Part shown: positions 1 to 9,923 of the stretch, one piece after another | Numbering within the stretch: the stretch's first letter is position 1 | How the letters are laid out: every line of letters begins with the position of its first letter | Assembly: GCA_018729555.1 (NCBI GenBank) | Contig: JAHHQG010000025.1 | Location: 186,001-250,000 of the forward strand | Origin: Clostridiales bacterium | GTDB taxonomy: Bacteria; Bacillota; Sulfobacillia; RBS10-35 | DNA length: 64,000 nt | Reading direction: 5' to 3' | Translations under genes and position numbers: made by a program | The notes under the pieces: generated by a model | What the model saw: the letters and a program-made list of their open reading frames with translations, nothing else | Told to the model about the DNA's origin: nothing | Database searches by the model: none

Positions 1-2
1 GG

Positions 3-68
3 GTGTGGGCGCAGGTGACGGTGTTGGAAGACATCGCCCGGTTCAGCCCGGAGGATGATGGACCGTAA
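3..68 (+). CDS. C-terminal end of an upstream gene, probably yqfD (partial)
   Basis: An open frame enters from the left edge and stops at TAA 66-68, giving the tail VWAQVTVLEDIARFSPEDDG-P. The hydrophobic stretch followed by EDIA resembles the end of the sporulation protein YqfD, which commonly precedes phoH in Bacillota. Only 21 residues are visible, so the name rests mainly on gene order. It overlaps the ATG at 55 proposed for phoH. Confidence 0.4.
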   Translation: MWAQVTVLEDIARFSPEDDGP

Positions 69-1086
69 TGGGGGGGACGGATCCTTGGCCGAAAAGGCCA
101 TGGCGAAGCGCAAGGTAACCCTTCCCGATGGCTACCGGACCCTGCAGATCGCCGGCCATCGGGAAGAACATTTTCGTGAGATGGAACGGGTGCTGGGGGT
201 GGAGATCTTCAGCCGCGGCAACGAGGTGACGGTGGGCGGCCCGCCCGACAATGTGGAGCGGGCGGTCCATCTCCTGGAGCGGCTGGTGGATTGGACGGAG
301 AAAGGGGAGCCCCTGGCTCCCCAGGATATCCGCTACGCCACGGGGCTGGCGGCCCATGGCCAGCTACAGCGCCTGGATCAGCTGGGGGAGGAGGCCATCC
401 TCATCTCGGCCCGGGGAAAGGCCATCCGGCCCAAGACCCTAGGTCAGAAGCGCTACGTGGACGCCATCCGCCGGCAGGGATTGGTCTTCGGCATCGGGCC
501 GGCGGGGACGGGGAAGACCTACCTCGCCATGGCCATGGCGGTGCAGGCTTTCCGCCAGCGGGAAGTGAACCGCATCATCCTCACCCGCCCGGCGGTGGAA
601 GCGGGGGAAAAGCTGGGGTTTTTGCCGGGGGACCTTCAGGAAAAGGTAGATCCCTACCTGCGGCCCCTTTACGATGCCCTCTACGACATCCTCGGCGTGG
701 ATTCCTTCGAAAAGCAGATCCAGCGGGGCTTCATCGAGGTGGCGCCGCTGGCTTACATGCGGGGGCGCACCCTGGACGATGCCTTCATCATCCTGGATGA
801 AGCCCAAAACACGACGCCCGAGCAGATGAAGATGTTCCTCACCCGCCTGGGCTTCGGGTCCAAGGCGGTGGTGACGGGGGATGTCACCCAGATCGACCTG
901 CCGCCCCACAGCCCCTCGGGGCTGGTCCATGTGCAGGAGGTCCTGCGGGATGTCCCCGGGGTGGAGTTCGTCTACTTCACCCAGGAGGACGTGGTGCGCC
1001 ATCCCCTGGTGCAGGCCATCATCCGGGCGTACGAGGACTACGAGCAGAAGCACCGGGATCCGCGAGGGGCTTCCTCGCCTTCATGA
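55..1086 (+). CDS. phoH: PhoH-family ATPase
   Basis: Cytoplasmic PhoH-like P-loop ATPase of 343 residues, the usual family length, probably linked to RNA metabolism because it is a constant neighbour of ybeY. Residues ~20-90 form a KH-like N-terminal region. Walker A GPAGTGKT lies near residue 148 and Walker B FIILDEAQNT near 243. The start is uncertain: ATG 55 overlaps the preceding gene and lacks a spaced Shine-Dalgarno, whereas TTG 85 follows a GGGGGGA run at 70-76 and would remove only ten residues. The stop overlaps the next start as ATGA, so the genes are co-transcribed. Family assignment is secure; the exact biochemical role is not. Confidence 0.95.
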   Translation: MMDRNGGDGSLAEKAMAKRKVTLPDGYRTLQIAGHREEHFREMERVLGVEIFSRGNEVTVGGPPDNVERAVHLLERLVDWTEKGEPLAPQDIRYATGLAAHGQLQRLDQLGEEAILISARGKAIRPKTLGQKRYVDAIRRQGLVFGIGPAGTGKTYLAMAMAVQAFRQREVNRIILTRPAVEAGEKLGFLPGDLQEKVDPYLRPLYDALYDILGVDSFEKQIQRGFIEVAPLAYMRGRTLDDAFIILDEAQNTTPEQMKMFLTRLGFGSKAVVTGDVTQIDLPPHSPSGLVHVQEVLRDVPGVEFVYFTQEDVVRHPLVQAIIRAYEDYEQKHRDPRGASSPS

Positions 1087-3182
1087 AGAAGAAGGGACGC
1101 CCGTCCCTCTGGGAGAGGCTGGCGGACCGGGTTCGCCGGCGCCAAGGGGCCGGGCGCCGGTTGCTCTTGGGCCTGGCTTTTCTCCTGGTGACGACCCTCA
1201 TCCTTTCCAGCGGTTTCAGCCCCGGGGCGGTGAACGTGAAGCTGGGCCAGCCTACCCAGGAAGCCATCAAAGCGCCCCGGGACTTCATCGATCGGCCCAC
1301 CACCCGCAAGCTCCAGGAAGAAGCCATGGCCAAGGTCCAGGATGTGTACACCCTGGACGATCAGGTGGCCCCCCAGGTCCTGAAGGATGTGTCGGGGGTC
1401 CTGGATGCGGTGGAGAAGGCGCGAAAGGACCCGGCCCCCTTGGAGGAACGGGTGGCGAAGCTCAGGGCGGCCCTTCCCACCGATCCCGGGGATCTGACGG
1501 CCCGCGCCCTCTTAGAGATGAGCGACGGGGAATGGTCCAGCTTCCGCCAGGATCTTTTGAACCTGGTGCAGCACCAGATGGACCAGGGCATCCATCCCGA
1601 GAGCCTGGATACCTTCCGCCGGGATGCCTCCGCCACCATCATGACGTGGCCCTATCCCCGGCCGGCCCTCTCCTTCGCCGCCGACGTGGTGAACGCCTAT
1701 CTAAGGCCCAACGTCCTGGTGGATGAGGCCAAGACCCAGGCAGCCCGCCAGGAAGCGAAGGAATCGGTGAAACCGGTGGTGATCGTCAAGGGGCAGACCA
1801 TCGTCCCCGATGGCCACGTCATCACCGAGGAAGACCTGGAGCGTTTGCGGGATGCGGGCCTCCTGGAAGGAGGCCGGGGGGCAGGGGTCTGGCTTTCGGC
1901 CCTTTTGGTGGCCTTTCTCCTGGAAGGGATGGTGGCCCTTTACGTCTATCACTTTCAGCCTTTCCTCTGGCAGTCCTTGCGGCGGTTGACCCTCCTCGCC
2001 CTCATCCTGGTGGGCATTCTGGCGGCCATCTGGGCGGTGCGAGGGGTTTCGGGGTACCTCGCCCCCGTGCCCTGGGCCGGTATGATGGCGGCCATCCTCT
2101 TGGGGCCCGATGTGGCCCTCCTGACCATCCTCTACGAAGGGTTGGCGGCGGGCCTCCTCTTCGACCACGACGTCCGCTTCGCCTTTGTGGGCATCCTTTC
2201 CGGGTTTGCCGCCGTGTACAGCGTGCGGCGGGTGGATCAGCGGGGGGCCGTCACCCGGGGCGGGGTGATGGCGGCCGTGGCGGCGGCCGGCTCCATCCTG
2301 GGGCTGGAGCTGGTGGGGGGAAGGGAAGCGTTCGTCAACCCCCTCTTCTGGCGGGATATGGCCCTGGGGGCGGGGATGGGCTTGGCGTCGGGGATCCTCA
2401 CCCTAGGGTCGGTTCCCTTCCTGGAAAACACCTTCGGCATCCTCACCAACCTGCGCCTCCTGGAATTCTCCGATCCCAACCACCCCCTTTTGCGCCGCCT
2501 CCTCCTGGAAGCTCCGGGAACCTACCACCACAGCCTCATGGTGGCCAACCTGGCGGAGGCGGGGACGGAAGCCCTGGGCGGCAATGCCCTCCTGGCCCGG
2601 GTGGGGGCCTACTACCATGACGTGGGAAAGCTCCGCCGCCCCTATTTTTTCGTCGACAACCAGTTTCAGGGCATCAATCCCCATGAGAACTTGGACCCTT
2701 CCCTCTCGGCCCGCATCATCATCAACCACGTCAAGGACGGGGTGGAGCTGGCGCGGGAGTATCATCTGCCCGAGGAGATCATCGCCTTCATCCGGCAGCA
2801 TCACGGGACCATGCGGGTGGAGTATTTTTATCAAAAGGCCCGGGAAAGCCAGGAAGGGCCGGTGGACGAGGAGCTTTTCCGCTACCCGGGGCCCAAGCCC
2901 CAGACCAAGGAGACGGCCGTGGTGATGCTGGCCGACGGGGTGGAAGCGTCGGTGCGCTCCCTGAAGGATCCGACGCCGGAGACCATGGAGCAGCAGGTCC
3001 GCCGCATCATCCGGGATCGCCTCAACCAGGGCCAGCTGGACGAGGCGGACATCACCCTGAGGGAGCTGGACATCTTGGCCCGCTCCTTCACCCGGATCCT
3101 CTTGGGGATGCACCACCAGCGGGTGGCCTACCCCTCTCAGATCGAAGAAGAGCTGAAAGGCGACAGGGAGAAGGGGGGATAG
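1083..3182 (+). CDS. yqfF: YqfF/PgpH-type 7TM-HD membrane phosphohydrolase
   Basis: 699-residue membrane protein of the 7TMR-HDED/HD family. Characterised PgpH members hydrolyse cyclic-di-AMP. In order: one N-terminal membrane segment (~residues 25-42), an extracytoplasmic domain (~45-265), about seven membrane segments (~270-465) and a cytoplasmic HD domain. The HD metal motif is intact: TYHHSLMVANLAEA near residue 479 and YYHDVGKL near 509, then HHGTMRVEYFY. Translationally coupled to phoH through ATGA. Family role is from known homologues; substrate is inferred. Confidence 0.93.
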   Translation: MKKKGRPSLWERLADRVRRRQGAGRRLLLGLAFLLVTTLILSSGFSPGAVNVKLGQPTQEAIKAPRDFIDRPTTRKLQEEAMAKVQDVYTLDDQVAPQVLKDVSGVLDAVEKARKDPAPLEERVAKLRAALPTDPGDLTARALLEMSDGEWSSFRQDLLNLVQHQMDQGIHPESLDTFRRDASATIMTWPYPRPALSFAADVVNAYLRPNVLVDEAKTQAARQEAKESVKPVVIVKGQTIVPDGHVITEEDLERLRDAGLLEGGRGAGVWLSALLVAFLLEGMVALYVYHFQPFLWQSLRRLTLLALILVGILAAIWAVRGVSGYLAPVPWAGMMAAILLGPDVALLTILYEGLAAGLLFDHDVRFAFVGILSGFAAVYSVRRVDQRGAVTRGGVMAAVAAAGSILGLELVGGREAFVNPLFWRDMALGAGMGLASGILTLGSVPFLENTFGILTNLRLLEFSDPNHPLLRRLLLEAPGTYHHSLMVANLAEAGTEALGGNALLARVGAYYHDVGKLRRPYFFVDNQFQGINPHENLDPSLSARIIINHVKDGVELAREYHLPEEIIAFIRQHHGTMRVEYFYQKARESQEGPVDEELFRYPGPKPQTKETAVVMLADGVEASVRSLKDPTPETMEQQVRRIIRDRLNQGQLDEADITLRELDILARSFTRILLGMHHQRVAYPSQIEEELKGDREKGG

Positions 3183-3185
3183 CAG

Positions 3186-3647
3186 GTGGTGGAAGAGTAC
3201 CTGGTGGGCGAGGGGACGCCGCCCCCTTCCCTGCGGGAACTGGTGAAGGCAGTCGTCGACGACCTTCTTCGGGAAGAGCTGGGGTCAAGGGAGGCTGTGG
3301 TGGAGCTCACCTGGGCCGACGATGAGCACCTCCGGTCCCTCAACCGCCAGTTCCGGGGAAAAGATGAGCCCACCGACGTCCTCAGCTTTCCCCTCCACCA
3401 GCCCGAAGAGCTCTCCTTTTGGAAGGGGCCGGGGCCCCTTCCCCTGGGGGATGTGGTCATCTCCTGGCCGAGGGTTCTGGAGCAGGCCCAGGCTTACGGC
3501 CACAGCCCCGAGCGGGAAGCTGCCTTCCTCGCCCTCCACGGTACCCTCCATCTTCTGGGCTATGACCATGCCACCCCCCAAGAGGAAGCCCTCATGGAAG
3601 AGAAGGCCGAGGCCATCTTAAAGGCCAGGGGATTGACCCGGCCATGA
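3186..3647 (+). CDS. ybeY: Endoribonuclease YbeY
   Basis: 153-residue metal-dependent endoribonuclease acting in 16S rRNA maturation and ribosome quality control. The family zinc motif is visible as HGTLHLLGYDH near residues 118-128, and the upstream NRQFRGKDEPTDVLSFP segment is also characteristic. The GTG start at 3186 follows a GGGGGG stretch by a suitable spacing; a second GTG comes directly after. The stop overlaps the dgkA start. Length and gene order are typical. Confidence 0.95.
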   Translation: MVEEYLVGEGTPPPSLRELVKAVVDDLLREELGSREAVVELTWADDEHLRSLNRQFRGKDEPTDVLSFPLHQPEELSFWKGPGPLPLGDVVISWPRVLEQAQAYGHSPEREAAFLALHGTLHLLGYDHATPQEEALMEEKAEAILKARGLTRP

Positions 3648-4099
3648 GGACCCTTCGGGCCCTCGGCCATGCGGCCCGCGGCCTTTACACCACCTACCGG
3701 CGGGAAGTCCACTTCCGCTTCCAGGTGTGGGCGGGATACACCGCCCTCTCCTTGGGGTATCTCCTCCAGCTGAAGGCCGCCGAGATGGCCCTTTTGCTCC
3801 TGGTCATCGGCCTTGTGTGGGTGGCGGAGCTCTTCAACTCGGCGGTGGAATCCATCCTCGACATCTTCACCCGGGAGTGGCGCCGGGATGTGGGGGAGGT
3901 GAAGGACCTGGCGGCAGGCGCCGTCCTCCTCACCAGCCTGGTGGCCCTGGCCGTGGGAATCCTTCTCTTTTTGCCCAGGGTTGGGTGGGGGAGCCTTCGC
4001 CCGGTACCATGGGAACTGGGAGCCCTGGGAGGGGTGGTCTGGGTCCTTCTGGCCCTCCTCATCCCCTGGGGCGGCTATGTGAAAAGGAGCTATCGCTAA
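3644..4099 (+). CDS. dgkA: Diacylglycerol/undecaprenol kinase DgkA family
   Basis: Small integral membrane lipid kinase of 151 residues; in Gram-positives this family mainly phosphorylates undecaprenol for cell-wall lipid carrier recycling. The signature ELFNSAVE is near residues 64-71 and the downstream DVGEVKDLAAGAVLL matches the second conserved block. Three core membrane helices are followed by an extra C-terminal hydrophobic segment (~residues 122-145), making it slightly longer than typical members. Starts in ATGA overlap with ybeY and overlaps era by one base. Confidence 0.92.
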   Translation: MRTLRALGHAARGLYTTYRREVHFRFQVWAGYTALSLGYLLQLKAAEMALLLLVIGLVWVAELFNSAVESILDIFTREWRRDVGEVKDLAAGAVLLTSLVALAVGILLFLPRVGWGSLRPVPWELGALGGVVWVLLALLIPWGGYVKRSYR

Positions 4100-5004
4100 T
4101 GAAATCGGGATTTGTGAGCCTGGTGGGAAGGCCTAACGTCGGCAAATCCAGTCTCGTCAACGCCCTGGTGGGGGCCAAGGTGGCCATCATCTCGGAAAAG
4201 CCCCAGACCACCCGCAGGCGCATCATGGGGGTCCGCCACTTTCCGGGAGGCCAGATGGTCTTCCTCGACACCCCCGGCCTCCACAAGCCCAAGACCCGCC
4301 TGGGGGAAGAGATGGTGCGGCAGGCCATGGGAGCCCTTTCGGGGGTGGATGTGGTGGGGATGGTGGTGGACCTCTCCTTTCCCCCCGGCCCGGGAGACCG
4401 GGAGGTGGCCCGGCGGGTAGCCCAGGCGGAAGGAGAAGGCCTCCAAAAGATCCTCATCCTCAATAAGAGCGACCTCTTGCGGGGCGAAGGCCGGGAAGAG
4501 CGCATCGCGGCGTACCGCAGCCTTCTGCCCCCTGAAACCCCGTTCTTTGTGGTCTCGGCGGTGACGGGAGAAGGCCTTCCCGAGCTCCTCGCCTGGCTGG
4601 AGGAGCACCTTCCCGAAGGGCCTCCCTATTTCCCCGAAGGCCAGTGGACCGACCAGCCGGAGGAGCTCCTCTTGGCGGAGATCATCCGGGAGCAGATCCT
4701 CCATCACCTCCGGGAGGAAGTTCCCCACGCGTCGGCGGTGCTGGTGGAGGCCATGGAGCCCCGGCCGGGGGGCCTCGTCTACGTGCCGGCCACCATCTAC
4801 GTCGAGAAAGAGAGCCAGAAGGGCATCGTCATCGGCAAAGGCGGCCAGATGCTGAAGGCCATCGGCCAGGCAGCCCGAGAAGAGGCGGAACGGATCCTGG
4901 GGACCCGCCTCTACCTGGATCTGCGGGTGAAGGTGAAAGAAGACTGGCGGGACCGGGTGGGGACCTTGGTGGAGCTGGGCCTCTGGGAAAGGGAGAAGCC
5001 TTAA
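4099..5004 (+). CDS. era: GTPase Era
   Basis: Ribosome-assembly GTPase of 301 residues that binds the 3' end of 16S rRNA. G1 GRPNVGKSS is at residues ~10-18, G3 DTPG at ~57, G4 NKSD near 122, and a C-terminal KH domain spans ~200-285 with GIVIGKGGQMLKAIG. ATG 4099 overlaps the dgkA TAA; the open frame extends upstream, but only this start gives the conserved N-terminus. Last gene of the tightly coupled phoH-yqfF-ybeY-dgkA-era run. Confidence 0.97.
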   Translation: MKSGFVSLVGRPNVGKSSLVNALVGAKVAIISEKPQTTRRRIMGVRHFPGGQMVFLDTPGLHKPKTRLGEEMVRQAMGALSGVDVVGMVVDLSFPPGPGDREVARRVAQAEGEGLQKILILNKSDLLRGEGREERIAAYRSLLPPETPFFVVSAVTGEGLPELLAWLEEHLPEGPPYFPEGQWTDQPEELLLAEIIREQILHHLREEVPHASAVLVEAMEPRPGGLVYVPATIYVEKESQKGIVIGKGGQMLKAIGQAAREEAERILGTRLYLDLRVKVKEDWRDRVGTLVELGLWEREKP

Positions 5005-5041
5005 GGGCCGGGCCGTTGAAGCCTCCGGAACCCGGTGATAA

Positions 5042-6529
<1,488 letters not shown>

Positions 6530-6532
6530 GGC

Positions 6533-6820
6533 ATGGCGAACCAGCTCATCCCCTATGTCGCGGCCTTCTTCCTCTTCCTTCTAGGCCTTTACCAGTGGCA
6601 GGTGGGTTCCTTTAGCCCCGGCAAGAGGAAACCCACCTTTTTGTTGCGCCTTTTGGGGATCACCTGGGATGACTGGGACACCCTCACCTGGGAGGAAAAG
6701 ATGGCCGTCTACCGCAAGGTGAGCCGGGTGCAGATGGCCTTTGCCGCCCTCACCCTGGCCACCCTCTTGTTCCTCTTCTACTTGGGCTTTGTGGCTTTGA
6801 AGGAGCGAATGCAGCCGTGA
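6533..6820 (+). CDS. Small membrane protein of unknown function
   Basis: 95 residues with two predicted membrane segments (~7-22 and ~68-88) joined by a soluble stretch rich in Trp, Asp and Lys (GITWDDWDTLTWEEKMAVY). I do not recognise the family. It starts three bases after guaB stops and overlaps the next permease start, so it appears to be part of the ABC/MutL operon that follows and may be an accessory membrane subunit (inference). Confidence 0.7.
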   Translation: MANQLIPYVAAFFLFLLGLYQWQVGSFSPGKRKPTFLLRLLGITWDDWDTLTWEEKMAVYRKVSRVQMAFAALTLATLLFLFYLGFVALKERMQP

Positions 6821-8232
6821 GGCTTCTTCCCCTGGCCTGGCGAAACGTCCAGCGGCACGCCCTGGAAGCGGGCCTTTCCCTCCTGGCGGTGGCGGTGGCG
6901 GCGGCCCTCTTCACCTCCTTCCTCACCCTGCGGGAGGGGCCTCCTTCTGGATTTCTCCCCGCCTGGCGGGCTTACATCGGGGGGGATATCCTTTCGTGGA
7001 CGGGGGAGATCCCCGCCCCCCAGCCCGGGGATGGAGAAGCTTTCTGGGCTCATCTCCCGGAAAACGGGGAGATCCGGTTGGACCTCTTTTGGCCCCAGCT
7101 TTCCCCCGGGAGCCTCTACCTCACGGGGAAACCCCTTGAGCCCCTTCCCTACCGGAAAGGCGACCCCCTCCCCTCGGTTCCAGGGGCCCAAGCCTATCCC
7201 CGGTTGGTGATCCCGGTCCAAGTGGAAGGGGAGATCTATTACCTCGCGGCAAGGAGCTCCTCCCAGATGGAGGGTCTCCCTTTCCGCCTTCTCACGGGCG
7301 GGACGGCATGGCCCCCCAAAGCCCCCGAGCTCCCCCCCGGAACCCTCTGGGGCTTTGTCCCCCGCTCCTTGGGAGAGGCCCCTCACCTCACCCTAAAGGT
7401 GCCCCTTCGGGAAGGGGGCCGGTGGAACTGGGACAAGGCGCAGGTTTACGGCCTTTCCGTCGCCGGCACCTACCAGCTCCTCTGGGATGAGGAGCTTTTG
7501 GTCTTCACCCCCGAGGGCGATCTGGTGACCCGCGGCCAGCCGCCGGAGCCGGTGATGGAGAGGCCTTCCCTTCCCGTCCGGGACCTCTTCATCCCCGAGG
7601 ATCTCTTCTGGCAGGTGTGGCAGGAGGTGGCGGGGGAGAGCCCCGTCCCCGTCTATGAGGTGGCGTGGCGGGCGGAAGATACCCAGAAGAGCCGGGCTCT
7701 GGCGGAGGCCGTCGCCGGAAAGCTGGGCGGGACGGCCGTCAGCCTCTACGACCTCCGCCGCTCCGCCACCTTGCGGCCGGAGCTGGTGTTGGGCCCCTCG
7801 GGGCTGGAGACCCGTTTGCGGTCGTCGGGCCCGCCCCACCTTTCGCCCCCTTCGGAAAACCTGGCCCTCTATAGCCTCCTCCTGGGGACCCTCATCCTGG
7901 GCGGCCAGATAATCCACCTGGTGGCCCGTCGGCAAAAAGAAGGCGCTATCCTGGTGGCCCTGGGGTCCACCTGGGGGGAGATGGCATGGCTGGTCCTATT
8001 GGAAGGAGGCCTCTACGCCCTTCTGGGGGGTCTTTTGGGCTACGGGATCATGAGCATCGCCATCGTGCCCTCCCTTATCCCGGGCAATCCCCAGTGGCTC
8101 CGATCCCTCCTCGCCTACGGGGAAACGGGGCTCTTGGTGCTGGGGGTTTCCTGGCTCTTGGGGTGGGCGGCAGCCCTTTTCGGCCTCGGGGTCCTGGGGC
8201 GGCGATCGCCGGTGGAGGTGTTGAAGCAGTGA
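6817..8232 (+). CDS. FtsX/MacB-like ABC permease (first)
   Basis: 471-residue permease with one N-terminal membrane helix (~residues 12-32), a large extracytoplasmic domain (~35-345) and three C-terminal helices in the FtsX-like region (ALYSLLLGTLILGGQ near 350, then KEGAILVALGSTWGEM). It should pair with the ATPase directly downstream and the second permease beyond. MacB/LolCDE-type systems are mechanotransmitters that move lipoproteins, peptides or antibiotics out of the membrane; the substrate here is unknown. GTG start overlaps the upstream gene, and its TGA overlaps the ATPase start (GTGA). Confidence 0.82.
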   Translation: MRLLPLAWRNVQRHALEAGLSLLAVAVAAALFTSFLTLREGPPSGFLPAWRAYIGGDILSWTGEIPAPQPGDGEAFWAHLPENGEIRLDLFWPQLSPGSLYLTGKPLEPLPYRKGDPLPSVPGAQAYPRLVIPVQVEGEIYYLAARSSSQMEGLPFRLLTGGTAWPPKAPELPPGTLWGFVPRSLGEAPHLTLKVPLREGGRWNWDKAQVYGLSVAGTYQLLWDEELLVFTPEGDLVTRGQPPEPVMERPSLPVRDLFIPEDLFWQVWQEVAGESPVPVYEVAWRAEDTQKSRALAEAVAGKLGGTAVSLYDLRRSATLRPELVLGPSGLETRLRSSGPPHLSPPSENLALYSLLLGTLILGGQIIHLVARRQKEGAILVALGSTWGEMAWLVLLEGGLYALLGGLLGYGIMSIAIVPSLIPGNPQWLRSLLAYGETGLLVLGVSWLLGWAAALFGLGVLGRRSPVEVLKQ

Positions 8233-8918
8233 CGGAGACGCCCCTTTTGGAAGTGGAGAACGTCACGAAAGTCTACATGGTGGGGGCGGGGGTGACGGCC
8301 CTCCATAAGGTGAGCCTGTCCATCCCTCCGGGAGTCCTGGCGGTGGTGACGGGCCCTTCCGGCTGCGGGAAGAGCACCCTCCTCCACCTGATGGGCGGCT
8401 TGGATCGGCCCACCTTCGGCGAGATCCGCCTGGCGGGCGTTCCCTACAGTTCCCTCTCTCCCAGTCGCCTGGCCCGCCTTCGGCGAAAGGAGATCGGCTT
8501 CATCTTCCAGCAGTTCCACCTGGTGCCGGAGCTCTTGGCGTGGGAGAACGTGGCCCTCCCCATGTTTCTCATGGGGAAAGGGCGAAGGGAAGCGGAGGAA
8601 CGGGCCCGCTACCTCCTCCGGCGGGTGGGCCTGGCGGGAAGGGCCGATCATTACCCCCACGAGCTCTCTGGCGGCGAGCAGCAGCGGGTGGCGGCGGCCA
8701 GGGCCCTTGCCAACGAACCCCGGATTCTTTTGGCTGATGAGCCCACCGGGAACCTGGATTCCCAAAACGCCGCCCAGCTCCTGGACCTCTTGGAGGAGTT
8801 TCACCGCATGGGTCAGACCCTCCTCATCGCCACCCACGATCCTTCCGTGGTGGAGCGGGCCCAGTGGCGCATCCATCTGAAGGACGGCCAGGTCCAAAAG
8901 GTGGAGACCTTTTCGTGA
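8229..8918 (+). CDS. LolD/MacB-family ABC ATPase
   Basis: 229-residue ATPase subunit. Walker [10 protein letters not shown] is near residue 41, signature [15 protein letters not shown] near 144, Walker [14 protein letters not shown] near 164 and the H-loop in IATHDP. The PTGNLDS wording and the 230-residue size mark the LolD/MacB/FtsE group. The open frame runs further upstream, but GTG 8229, overlapping the permease stop, gives the expected N-terminus [11 protein letters not shown]. Sits between two FtsX-like permeases, which suggests a heterodimeric membrane part. Confidence 0.93.
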   Translation: MTETPLLEVENVTKVYMVGAGVTALHKVSLSIPPGVLAVVTGPSGCGKSTLLHLMGGLDRPTFGEIRLAGVPYSSLSPSRLARLRRKEIGFIFQQFHLVPELLAWENVALPMFLMGKGRREAEERARYLLRRVGLAGRADHYPHELSGGEQQRVAAARALANEPRILLADEPTGNLDSQNAAQLLDLLEEFHRMGQTLLIATHDPSVVERAQWRIHLKDGQVQKVETFS

Positions 8919-9913
8919 AGGGCTGGATGGGACGGCTGGTCTTCCTCTTCTTTTGGAGAAGGCCCCAGGGGGCCCTCCTGCTCCTCCTCCTCACCGTCGC
9001 GGCTCAGCTTTCCCTGGCGGTCCTCTGGCACGGGGGAAGGGAAGCTGGGGAAATCCCCAGGATCCCACCCCTGGAGATCCCCCTGGGGGCGCAGGCAGCC
9101 CTCTTCTGGCCCGAGGGGACTTCGGTTCCCTTGAAGGATATCCGGGTGAAAAAGAGCCTTCTCCTCCAGGCGGTGGAAACCCCGACGTCGGAGGGTACCC
9201 TCACCTTCCTGGTGGCCGATGGCGGAGGCCTTTCCGAGGCGGGGGTGAAGCTCTTTTCGCCCCGGGGCTTTTTCGCCTGCGGGGATGTCCCCAGCCTTCG
9301 GACCGGTGACACGGCATGGACGCGGGAAGGAACCCTTTCAGGGTGCCAGGAGCTCTTCGGGCGGGCGGCTCTGGCGGCTTCCTTCCCGGAGGAGGGATGG
9401 GTGCGGGGCACCTGGGAGCTTCTCTGGCTCTATCCTTCCGTGGAACCCGAAAGCCTGGCGGCCTCCTTCCGAGGCCGCATGGACGTGGAGGTCTGGACCT
9501 CCCGATCGGGGGATCTCCTGTGGGCCGCCAGCCGGGAGGCGGCGGCGGGGCCCTCCACCCGGGCTTCGGTCCTCCTCTGGGTGGCTTCAGCCTTGGCGGT
9601 GGGAAACGGCGCCCTCATCGGTTACATCGCCCGCCGGCGACGCTACGGCGCCCTGGCGGCGGCGGGGGTGGCCGGCGATGAGCTGGGGGCCCTGGTGGTG
9701 GGGGATGCCCTCATGGCGGTAGCGGCCGGAAGCGCCGTCACCCTTCTCTTGGCAGGGGTGCTTTTCTACGGGTTCGACCTCCAGCTCTTTCCTGAGGTAT
9801 GCTACAGTATACCGTTAACCTTCTTAGCGGCCCTTCTGGGGGTCATTCGGCCTTACCAGGCGGTGGGAAAGGAAGACGTCCTGAATCTTCTTTACGAAGA
9901 CCGGGGTCTATGA
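8915..9913 (+). CDS. FtsX-like ABC permease (second)
   Basis: 332 residues: one N-terminal helix (~residues 10-33), an extracytoplasmic domain (~35-210) and C-terminal helices (~215-330), including RRRRYGALAAAGVAGDELGALVVG, a stretch resembling the FtsX coupling helix region of the first permease. The domain is weakly conserved, so this call relies on topology and on coupling to the ATPase through a GTGA overlap at 8915. It is shorter than the first permease because its extracytoplasmic domain is smaller. Confidence 0.75.
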   Translation: MKGWMGRLVFLFFWRRPQGALLLLLLTVAAQLSLAVLWHGGREAGEIPRIPPLEIPLGAQAALFWPEGTSVPLKDIRVKKSLLLQAVETPTSEGTLTFLVADGGGLSEAGVKLFSPRGFFACGDVPSLRTGDTAWTREGTLSGCQELFGRAALAASFPEEGWVRGTWELLWLYPSVEPESLAASFRGRMDVEVWTSRSGDLLWAASREAAAGPSTRASVLLWVASALAVGNGALIGYIARRRRYGALAAAGVAGDELGALVVGDALMAVAAGSAVTLLLAGVLFYGFDLQLFPEVCYSIPLTFLAALLGVIRPYQAVGKEDVLNLLYEDRGL

Positions 9914-9923
9914 GGGGGAGGTT

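Noticed and set aside
9795-9815. TGCTACAGTATACC resembling an extended -10 before the MutL-family gene
   Set aside because: It lies within the second permease gene more than 100 bases from the next start, lacks a -35, and the operon is already tightly coupled.
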